Of a stretch of 25,514 nucleotides of DNA, positions 7,212 to 14,284 are shown piece after piece. The notes beneath the pieces were generated by a model. It was given only the letters and a program-made list of their open reading frames with translations, was not told the DNA's origin and did not search any database. The stretch lies in assembly GCA_964605185.1 (NCBI GenBank), contig CAZSBF010000063.1, positions 1 to 25,514 on the forward strand, given 5' to 3'. How positions within the stretch are numbered: the stretch's first letter is position 1; each line of letters begins with the position of its first letter. The position numbers and the translations under genes are program-made. Source of the DNA: JACRIM01 sp964605185. GTDB taxonomy: Bacteria > Planctomycetota > Phycisphaerae > UBA1845 > UTPLA1.

Positions 7212-8807
7212 TCAGGGGATCAATTTATCGACAAAGATGGCGATATCGCGGGCGTTAATGGTGCCGTCGTGGTTGGCGTCGGCGCGGGCCGGGACACACG
7301 CGGCCGGGCCACCGGATTGGAGGAGCGCGGCGACGAACGGCGGAACGTCGGTGAGTGTGAGGAGGCAGTCGCAATTGAGGTCGGGCAGAAGCGTGCCGGG
7401 CAGGGTGTACGTGGCGATGGCGGGCGTGCCGTTGGCGACGCCGTCATTGGGAGTGACAGTGCATTGAATGGTCGAGCCGGGGCAGGCGATGTGATGCGGA
7501 ACGGCGTCGGCTTGGCCGGCTGTGGTTACGTCGCGGATGGTGCTGCCATCGACCGTCCAGACGTAACGATAGCGCACCATGTCGTAGTCGAGATCATCGA
7601 TGAGCACGGAAGTGCCGACGCGGGCAAAGACGGCGTCGTTTGCCGTCGGCGCGGGGGGATCGAATGCGACGGAGATCGGCTGCGGCGGGCGGTTGTAGTT
7701 CAGCGTTCGCGTGGTTTTGACTTCCAGCGGGGCATAGATCATTTGCACGTCGCTGAAGTCGACGCGGACGTGCCATGTGCCGGTGACATCGAGTGTCATC
7801 GGCACTTCGTATTCCCATGGGAAGTTGTAATCGCGCCAGACTTCCGTGTTGAAGAAGAACCAGCCGGTGTCGGAGGAGACGGAATTATCCGGGCGGTAGA
7901 AGCGCACGCGCCACGTGGCATCGACCGGCAGATTGTGGCCTTTGACCCAAAAGCGAATGTACGGATCGTCGAGGCCGATCTGCCCTTCGCGCGGCTGAGC
8001 ATAGGGAAGCGGTTGAACCGTTGTGAGGTCGATATGGGTGAAGGCGAAATCATCGAAGAAGCAGTTGGTGATCAGCGGCGGTTGATTGGCGAAGCCACTG
8101 GGGCCTGCGCGACAGGGTCCTGCGAAGGGTTCGTAGACCACGTCTCCGGGCTGATTGCGGACTTCGAAGTGAAGATGTGGCCCAAAGCTGTTGCCGCTCG
8201 ATGCGACCATGCCAATCTGTGTGCCGGCCTTGACGAACTGCCCCACCGAAACGGCGACGCTTCCGTTTTTCAGGTGGTAGTACCAGATCTCCCGGTTCTC
8301 ACCGATCGGAGCGATTCCCACGATGTTTCCCTGGAACCCGCCGCCGGTGTTCATGTCGGGCCAGCCGTCCTGGGAGAAGGTGCAGATGCCGTCGAGAACT
8401 GCGAAGACCGGGACCCCCGCGATTTGTTCCCCAAAACTACGCAGCGGTGTATCAATGCCGGCGTGGCCGTCGTAGGTGAATGGCAGGCAGCCGTAGGTGT
8501 TGATGTTCGCCGTGGGGTCGAGGTCGACAAAGCCGCCATGAAAGATGTCGTTGCCGTGATTGCCGCCGATGGGGTAGAACGGAAAGAGCAGCGGGCCCGC
8601 TCCGCGCGAGTTTGGATCGACGACAAGACCTAGTTTCTCGCGCGCTTCCGCGGATGCGCGCTGAACGGCGCGCAGGGTTTCTTCCGGTACACATGGAGGA
8701 TGTTGCAGATCCAGCCGTCCGCCGCCGCGTTGGGGTCGCGGATCGAGCGTCGGAGATTGGCCGTTTAAGAGAAGGCCCAAAGCGATCATCAGCGATAACG
8801 GATTCAT
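7212..8807 (-). CDS. Secreted M23 (LytM-type) peptidase with dockerin-like C-terminus
   Basis: A 531-residue exported protein. A signal peptide (MNPLSL, ending near LLNGQS) is followed by an M23 zinc peptidase domain at about residues 60-220. Zinc and catalytic motifs are GHAGID (His115, Asp119), YYHL (His178) and HLHFEV (His211, His213). The linker region (about 270-470) is beta-rich, probably Ig-like. The last 57 or so residues hold two calcium-loop motifs, DLNCDC...TD and DANHDGTINARDI, the dockerin-like ending common in planctomycete exoproteins. M23 enzymes cut peptide cross-links in cell walls, so the target may be its own wall or that of other bacteria. A GTG at 8816 is an alternative start: an AGGA lies too close to the GTG and rather far from the ATG. 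Confidence 0.92.
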   Translation of the reverse strand: MNPLSLMIALGLLLNGQSPTLDPRPQRGGGRLDLQHPPCVPEETLRAVQRASAEAREKLGLVVDPNSRGAGPLLFPFYPIGGNHGNDIFHGGFVDLDPTANINTYGCLPFTYDGHAGIDTPLRSFGEQIAGVPVFAVLDGICTFSQDGWPDMNTGGGFQGNIVGIAPIGENREIWYYHLKNGSVAVSVGQFVKAGTQIGMVASSGNSFGPHLHFEVRNQPGDVVYEPFAGPCRAGPSGFANQPPLITNCFFDDFAFTHIDLTTVQPLPYAQPREGQIGLDDPYIRFWVKGHNLPVDATWRVRFYRPDNSVSSDTGWFFFNTEVWRDYNFPWEYEVPMTLDVTGTWHVRVDFSDVQMIYAPLEVKTTRTLNYNRPPQPISVAFDPPAPTANDAVFARVGTSVLIDDLDYDMVRYRYVWTVDGSTIRDVTTAGQADAVPHHIACPGSTIQCTVTPNDGVANGTPAIATYTLPGTLLPDLNCDCLLTLTDVPPFVAALLQSGGPAACVPARADANHDGTINARDIAIFVDKLIP

Positions 8808-8882
8808 AAGGCGCACCGATCCTGGGAGACGCGCGGTCGTTCCGCGAATTATACCATGATGGGGGCCGAATTCAGGTGGCGA

Positions 8883-10370
8883 TCAGCGCGATCCGCGAAA
8901 GAAGGTACCGAGGGTGCGGAGGAGGATAATGAGGTCGAGTTCGAGGGCCATGTGCTTGACGTAATAAAGGTCGAGTTGCAGCTTGCGGCGGGCGTCGGCG
9001 ATGGAGCCGCCGTAGGCATAGTTGATTTGTGCCCAGCCGGTGAGCCCGGGTTTGATCAGGTGGCGCTCGTTAAAAAATGGGATCAGGATCGAGAGGGGGC
9101 CGACGAATTCGGGGCGCTCGGGGCGTGGACCGACGAGTGACATGTCGCCTTTGAGAATATTCCAAAGCTGAGGCAGTTCGTCGAGGCGTGAGACGCGGAG
9201 GAATCGTCCAACCGGCGTGACGCGCGGGTCGTTCGGCGCGGCCCAGGTGCTGCCACCGGCTTCGGCGTCGCCATTCATGGTGCGAAACTTGTAGAGTGTG
9301 AAGGGTCGCCCGCCCTGGCCGACACGGGTCTGGGAATAGAGCGGGCTTCCGCGTCCCTGCATTTTCAATACGAGGGCGACGAGAAGCATGATCGGTGCGG
9401 CCACAACAAGGCCGACGGCGGACACAATGACATCGAAGATACGCTTGGCGGTGGCATGTTCCTGCAACTGCCCCTTGAGGTCGGCGGAGATAAACCAATT
9501 CGGCGAGATGTGCGAAACGGGGACTTCGCCAAAGGTGGATTCGAAGAACGTGGTTTCATCGGTGACGCGGCAACCCATTCGCAGACAGGCGAGAGCGGCG
9601 CGCTGGTGGTGCGAATTTCGCGACGCCTCTTCAGCCACGACGACCTCCGCAACGTCAAAGCGATGGCAGAGGTCTTCGATATTGGCGATGTCGCCGACGA
9701 TGGGAATGTCGCATGAGGATTCAGCTCGATCGTGATGGGGATCGCCGACGGCAATGCCAACGAGGCGATAGCCGCTAACGGCGCCGCGCCGAATGGAGCG
9801 AATGATGGTGCCGGTGAGGGGGCCTTGCCCAATGATAAGCAGACCGCGCTTTACTTCTCGAACGGCCGTATGACCAAGCATGCGCAGCCCGGAAGCGGTG
9901 ATGAGATAGAAGACGACGCCGGACGCCGCGGCGCGCCGACTGAGCGTGGAATACATAAGGAGGTGCAGAACAAGCCAACTGCCGAGCATGGCGAGCGTGA
10001 CGGTGAGCAGGCAGCGGGCAAGGATTCGTGAGCGCACCCAAAGGGTCGTCTGCTCATAGAGACCGACGATGCTGCCGGCGAGGACAATGGCCATGCCGAC
10101 GACAATGTTCGCAAGCCAGTGGTTGTAATCCGTGAGAATGCTGCCGGCCGACCACCATACGAAAAGCTTCTCGCCCAGTACTGTTCCGATGCAGACCAGT
10201 GCGAGGTCCATGAGCATCCACGCACCACGCGGTAGGTGGAGCAAGCAACCGCCGATCAGGGTCTTTCCTGAGGCCGGTGCCTTCTGTCGGACCGCGGCAG
10301 GCGGGACGCGGGAAGGCGGGAGGCTCGCGGCCGTGGCGAGGTCGATTGAGAGTAGGGTGTTCGTGGACAA
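8883..10370 (-). CDS. Undecaprenyl-phosphate sugar-1-phosphate transferase (WcaJ/polyprenyl glycosylphosphotransferase type)
   Basis: Starts an exopolysaccharide or O-antigen unit by moving a sugar-1-phosphate from a nucleotide sugar to the lipid carrier at the inner membrane. At 495 residues it has the long WcaJ-like architecture: four N-terminal membrane helices (about 50-70, 84-105, 118-140, 149-168), a Rossmann-like CoA-binding-type domain (about 175-265), and a hydrophobic hairpin (311-337). The catalytic domain has KFRTM (361-365), RLDELPQLWN (395-404), SLVGPRPERPEF (411-422) and KPGLTGWAQI (440-449). The TTG start at 10370 has GGAG 5 bases upstream. It diverges from the lipoprotein-VanZ pair. 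The sugar cannot be read from sequence. Confidence 0.95.
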   Translation of the reverse strand: MSTNTLLSIDLATAASLPPSRVPPAAVRQKAPASGKTLIGGCLLHLPRGAWMLMDLALVCIGTVLGEKLFVWWSAGSILTDYNHWLANIVVGMAIVLAGSIVGLYEQTTLWVRSRILARCLLTVTLAMLGSWLVLHLLMYSTLSRRAAASGVVFYLITASGLRMLGHTAVREVKRGLLIIGQGPLTGTIIRSIRRGAVSGYRLVGIAVGDPHHDRAESSCDIPIVGDIANIEDLCHRFDVAEVVVAEEASRNSHHQRAALACLRMGCRVTDETTFFESTFGEVPVSHISPNWFISADLKGQLQEHATAKRIFDVIVSAVGLVVAAPIMLLVALVLKMQGRGSPLYSQTRVGQGGRPFTLYKFRTMNGDAEAGGSTWAAPNDPRVTPVGRFLRVSRLDELPQLWNILKGDMSLVGPRPERPEFVGPLSILIPFFNERHLIKPGLTGWAQINYAYGGSIADARRKLQLDLYYVKHMALELDLIILLRTLGTFFRGSR

Positions 10371-10450
10371 GCTGTCTCCGGCGTACTTCTCGATAAGGGG
10401 TATCGGACGGCTGTGGGACCGTCCTTAGAACGTCCCATTCGTCGGGCGAG

Positions 10451-10465
10451 GCGCAGATACTGCGC
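10451..10465. promoter_or_regulatory. Palindrome in the divergent promoter region
   Basis: GCGCAG-ATA-CTGCGC is a perfect 6-bp inverted repeat in the 220-base space between the sugar transferase (minus) and the lipoprotein (plus). It could be an operator serving either or both. No regulator gene is adjacent. Confidence 0.3.
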
Positions 10466-10590
10466 GTTCGAATCAAATGCCGATGGTGTGACATCGATCA
10501 TTCTGGGCCGGCCCGGTAACGCAAGTCGGCCCGTTTGTAACCCGATAAGTTGATCGGCCGCACCGATTCTCGCCCCGGTCGGCACGACTC

Positions 10591-11406
10591 ATGGCACTAT
10601 CGCGCATTATTCTCACGATCTCACTCGCACTCGTATTTACGGGTTGTCATTCCAAGGCGCGCACCTACACCGCCCCGGTCAGCGAGCTGCCGATTTCCGT
10701 GGCACCCGAGGATCTCGGCGTGACGGCCGGGCAGTTGCCGTCGTTCGGGACAAAAGAGCTGGACGCCACCCCGACCATGGGCCGTTTCCCCACCGGGATC
10801 GCGGTGGTTCAGGTCGATGCGATGACGACGGAGGCCTCGGGCACTCACCTGATCCAACTTGCGTCTATGTCCGTGGAGCGTGGGGCTTACTGGAATCAGT
10901 TGCTCGATGATTTGCCGGCTCTGCGCGAAGTGATTATTCATCGAACAACGGGGCTGGACCCGCGCGGTGTCCATTATCGCGCGTTCCTGAAGAAGTCGGT
11001 GGAAAAGAACTGCGGCCTCTGTCTGATCTATGCTCGCGTGCATGTGAACGAGGCCGAAGTCGAATACGTCGGAGTCCTTTGGGATGTCATTCACGAGAAG
11101 CCGCTCAACGTTTATCGCACGGTCGTGACCATCGAAGAGTGCCGCCGCGACGACCCGAAGGACGCGGACCTTGAAGAGGATGACGACGACTACGAGGAGA
11201 AGTTGAGGGAATGGACCTCCGAGGCCGAGTTCCGAGCGGAGGCGGACTTGCGACAGTTCGTACGCTATTCCATCTGGGACATGGCGCGGCGCGATGGGTT
11301 TGAACCGACAACACAGCCCAACCCGTGGCAGACGGATCGGCCGATCTACCCACGGAACCCGCGATGGCGATTGATGGAAGCGCCCGGCACGCGCGGGGGG
11401 AACTGA
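10591..11406 (+). CDS. Lipoprotein of unknown function
   Basis: A 271-residue lipoprotein. Residues 1-18 form the signal, with lipobox VFTGC and Cys19. I recognise no domain. Residues about 70-180 look like an alpha/beta fold (IAVVQVDAM, HLIQLASMSVE, CGLCLIYARVHV, EVEYVGVLWDV). A strongly acidic segment (about 191-205, with DLEEDDDDYEEK) follows, and the C-terminus is Pro/Arg-rich. It begins a two-gene unit: the VanZ-like gene starts two bases after its stop, so the two products probably work together at the membrane. It diverges from the sugar transferase, which hints at an envelope-polysaccharide role, but that is only context. Confidence 0.85.
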   Translation: MALSRIILTISLALVFTGCHSKARTYTAPVSELPISVAPEDLGVTAGQLPSFGTKELDATPTMGRFPTGIAVVQVDAMTTEASGTHLIQLASMSVERGAYWNQLLDDLPALREVIIHRTTGLDPRGVHYRAFLKKSVEKNCGLCLIYARVHVNEAEVEYVGVLWDVIHEKPLNVYRTVVTIEECRRDDPKDADLEEDDDDYEEKLREWTSEAEFRAEADLRQFVRYSIWDMARRDGFEPTTQPNPWQTDRPIYPRNPRWRLMEAPGTRGGN

Positions 11407-11408
11407 TC

Positions 11409-13013
11409 GTGACCGAATACGAATCCAACGTCGAGCCATTATCGGCGACCATTTCGACGGAACCGATCATCAACGCCGTGCATCGCCGGCTGCCGGAGAT
11501 GCTGGTGGCGGCCTATCTCCTGCTTATTGTCTATTGCTGCTTCCTGCCATTTGAGTTCGGCCATGTTCGGCGTCATGGGCTGGGAGATGCGCGGCTCGGA
11601 CTCTATGTCCGGCCGATTAGCATCAGCGACATCGTATTCAACATCGGCGCCTATGGACCGGTGGGTGCGGGGTTGTACTTTGTCGTTCGACGACGAATGC
11701 AGGGACGCGCGGTGTCCGCGCTTTTAAGCATGGTGGCCGCGGCGGTGATGAGCTTCCTGATCGAACAGGGACAGATTTACGACTTCCTGCGCGTCCCATC
11801 CTGGATCGACGTCGTCTCGAACAGCCTCGGGGCGGCGCTTGGTGTGGCCTGTGCGCTGGTTGGCGAGGGAGCGGTGCGCCACGTGGTGCAACGCATGCGC
11901 GCAATGGCGGCTCGAAACTGGTGGTTGGGCGTTGGCTATGCGTTTGCCTGCTTCGTGCTGGCTGTCCAGTTGCGACCGTACGACATCGCACCTGACATTC
12001 GACAATCGGTGAAGTACGCAATCCAGAATGGCGATGCGTCGCCGATTTCTCGCTGGGATCGAATGCCGGGTCAATTGGAAGAAGACATCCGCGCGGGTCG
12101 AAGATCGTCGGGCCATCTGTCGCGGATGCGATGGGAGTATGCGCTGGATCGCTGCGTCGACGTGGCGTTGTACGCCGGATTGGCGGCGCTGCTCGTGGTG
12201 GGGCTTGGCCGTGCCGGAATCTCTTCAACGAGTTCGTTGGCATCGGCCGGGATTTGCGTGGTCGGCATCGCGGGAGCGGTGACGCTCATTCGCATTTTCT
12301 TGATTTCGTATGGGTTGGATACAGCCACGCTGGTGTGCGCGATTGTTGGTTGGGGAGTTGGTGCGATGATTGGGAGTTATGCGCTCCAGTCGCAACGCCG
12401 CCGGGCCGCGGAAGGGCGATTGGCGTCCATGGCGTTCGCGTGGCCGACACCGGTCACGGCATCTGTTGTCATCGCTGTGTGTGGTGTGACGATGGGCTAC
12501 GGCCTTGCGCCGTTTGACTTCGACTCGTCGATTCGCCCGTCGGACGCGCTGGAGGTCCGGGGGTGCGTGGTTCCATTCCTTGGGAATCTCGGCCAGCGCG
12601 CGAACACAGCCTTACTGAATATCTCCACCGATCTGCTCCGATTCGGAGCGGTGGGGGCGGCCTTGGCGTTTGTCGCATTCAACCAATGGCAATCATCTTG
12701 GCGGCGCCAGACCACATACACCGTCGCCGCAGTCTTCGCCGTGGCCGCGGCGTTGGAGGCTTTGCACATCTGGATGCCGACGCGGCACATCGACGTGACA
12801 CACGTGTTGCTCGCGGGATTTGGCGGGTTCGGCGGCGCGGTGGCGCTGCGCTGGGCTCAGGACTTCCGACGATCGGTCAGCGTGGTGCAGGTCGACGACA
12901 CGCTCACTTCACAATTGGTTGATGGCCCGACGTACGAACCGTTGCCGGTCAGCGCGCCTCGCTCACGACATGCCGGTGCTTACCCGATGGATCGGGAGCA
13001 ATCGAATCCGTGA
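11409..13013 (+). CDS. Membrane protein with two VanZ-like halves
   Basis: A 534-residue polytopic membrane protein. The first VanZ-like unit (about residues 30-150) shows the usual pattern: FLPFEF after helix 1, DIVFNIGAYGPVGAGL, IEQGQ in helix 3, and WIDVVSNSLGAALG. A second unit (about 370-505) repeats it loosely: LAPFDF, LLRFGAVGAALAF, LEALHIWMPTRHIDVTHVLLAGFGGFGGA. A helical linker joins them. VanZ is named from teicoplanin resistance, but most family members are uncharacterised. I chose the GTG at 11409, two bases after the lipoprotein stop and 8 bases after a G-run. A GTG at 11325 would overlap the lipoprotein. Its 3' end overlaps the convergent PaaK-like gene by 65 bases. Confidence 0.88.
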   Translation: MTEYESNVEPLSATISTEPIINAVHRRLPEMLVAAYLLLIVYCCFLPFEFGHVRRHGLGDARLGLYVRPISISDIVFNIGAYGPVGAGLYFVVRRRMQGRAVSALLSMVAAAVMSFLIEQGQIYDFLRVPSWIDVVSNSLGAALGVACALVGEGAVRHVVQRMRAMAARNWWLGVGYAFACFVLAVQLRPYDIAPDIRQSVKYAIQNGDASPISRWDRMPGQLEEDIRAGRRSSGHLSRMRWEYALDRCVDVALYAGLAALLVVGLGRAGISSTSSLASAGICVVGIAGAVTLIRIFLISYGLDTATLVCAIVGWGVGAMIGSYALQSQRRRAAEGRLASMAFAWPTPVTASVVIAVCGVTMGYGLAPFDFDSSIRPSDALEVRGCVVPFLGNLGQRANTALLNISTDLLRFGAVGAALAFVAFNQWQSSWRRQTTYTVAAVFAVAAALEALHIWMPTRHIDVTHVLLAGFGGFGGAVALRWAQDFRRSVSVVQVDDTLTSQLVDGPTYEPLPVSAPRSRHAGAYPMDREQSNP

Positions 13014-14283
13014 GGTGCAGCCGAACCGCGGCACCCCCGAGCTGGCCGGACACGAGATTGCGGATCCGCGATTGATGTTCGGCGCTGAGCGGCCCACGAG
13101 GAACGATCTCGACATCAAGATCGAGGCCAAGCCGCTGGGTCACCTTGAATTCGGCGACGACGGGCTCATTTCTCAAGACGTAGATCACGGATAATGCGTG
13201 GGCATGACCGCCGTCGGCGCGGCGGAGCAGATCGGTGCGCCGACCTTCCATGATTTTGAGCGTATCCAGCTTTCGGCCGCAAGGGCACGAATTGGGTGCG
13301 CTGCGCGCGAGATCGCCCGTGCGATAGCGGATGAACGGCATTCCCAGTGCGTCGAGGTGCGTGACAACAATCTCGCCGATCTCGCCGGTCGGCACGGGTT
13401 GGCCGGCAGGGTCGATCAACTCGACGATGAGGCTCTCCATGGTGACGTGATACGCGCCGTAGGGGCACTGGTGGGCGATGAATCCGCCTTCGCGACTGCC
13501 ATATCCATCGGCGACGGGGACGTTTAAGTGTTCTTCAAGGATCGCACGATCGGCCGGCGCGAGGAGTTCGCCGGTCGTGAAGACGGCGCGGAGGCTTCGA
13601 TTGCGGATCGCGCAGCCCGTGTCGAGCGCGAAGCGCACGAGGCGCGAGAGGCTGCTGGGGTAGCCGAAGATGTGAACCGGATCGTAGCGTTGAAGGATGG
13701 CGAGGTACCGGGTCATGGCCTGCGGAGTGAGCTGGAAGGCATTAAGCAGGCGCTGGTTCGTAAGGCGGTCGCGAAATGATTTCAACGAGTTGCTGGCGGA
13801 GTGCTCGATCGGAGAACCCCATAGGTAGAGTTCGCGGTCACCGAGATCGACGCCGAACCATCGCCGGCTGCGGGCGCGAGCGGCCTGGTCGGCGGCTTGG
13901 CGGGCGCGATCGGTGGCGAAGGCCAACGGCGCACCGGTGGAGCCGCCAGTCGTTGCTTCACGGAGGCCGGGCGCCGATTTATCAATGAGTTGCTCGCGAT
14001 GGTCGACGATGTCGGACTTGGTGAGGAGCGGCAGGCGGGCGAGGTCACTCAGCGTCGCAGCGCGTGGATCGATGCGTGCAGCGTCAATGCAATCCCGATG
14101 GAAGGGGCATCGCGCGTGCGCGTGCGCGAGAACGCGGCGGAGTTTCTCCTGCTGGTACGCGGCGAGTTGGTCGCGCGACCACCATTGGCTGCGCTCCATC
14201 TCGCGGAGCATGGCGAACGTGGGCCGGCCCATGATTCGTTCGTGAAGGGGGATGAGCAGGTGGCGTACGAGCGCGGAATACAC
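12949..14283 (-). CDS. PaaK/CapK-type adenylate-forming enzyme (phenylacetate-CoA ligase family)
   Basis: A 444-residue member of the AMP-forming family that includes phenylacetate-CoA ligase, coenzyme F390 synthetase and the capsule protein CapK. Seen: the phosphate loop TTGGSTGAPLAF (about 111-122), the YGSREGG adenine-site motif, IRYRTGDL with the conserved Asp, and a CPCG Cys pair before a C-terminal lid domain. Start: a GTG at 14283 with GGAGG 6 bases upstream, inside the end of asnB, and one base after the asnB stop. An ATG at 14376 would overlap asnB by about 90 bases. Tight coupling to an AsnB-like gene next to a sugar transferase points to acyl or amide decoration of a surface glycan rather than phenylacetate breakdown. 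The substrate is unknown. Confidence 0.92.
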   Translation of the reverse strand: MYSALVRHLLIPLHERIMGRPTFAMLREMERSQWWSRDQLAAYQQEKLRRVLAHAHARCPFHRDCIDAARIDPRAATLSDLARLPLLTKSDIVDHREQLIDKSAPGLREATTGGSTGAPLAFATDRARQAADQAARARSRRWFGVDLGDRELYLWGSPIEHSASNSLKSFRDRLTNQRLLNAFQLTPQAMTRYLAILQRYDPVHIFGYPSSLSRLVRFALDTGCAIRNRSLRAVFTTGELLAPADRAILEEHLNVPVADGYGSREGGFIAHQCPYGAYHVTMESLIVELIDPAGQPVPTGEIGEIVVTHLDALGMPFIRYRTGDLARSAPNSCPCGRKLDTLKIMEGRRTDLLRRADGGHAHALSVIYVLRNEPVVAEFKVTQRLGLDLDVEIVPRGPLSAEHQSRIRNLVSGQLGGAAVRLHLTDSIAPDPSGKHRHVVSEAR

Positions 14284-14284
14284 G

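Noticed and set aside
7269..8633. 454-codon open frame on the plus strand opposite the M23 peptidase
   Set aside because: Shadow of a gene with signal peptide, zinc motifs and calcium loops on the other strand.
10466..10476. TTCGAATC resembling a tRNA T-loop
   Set aside because: No acceptor, D or anticodon arms can be folded around it.
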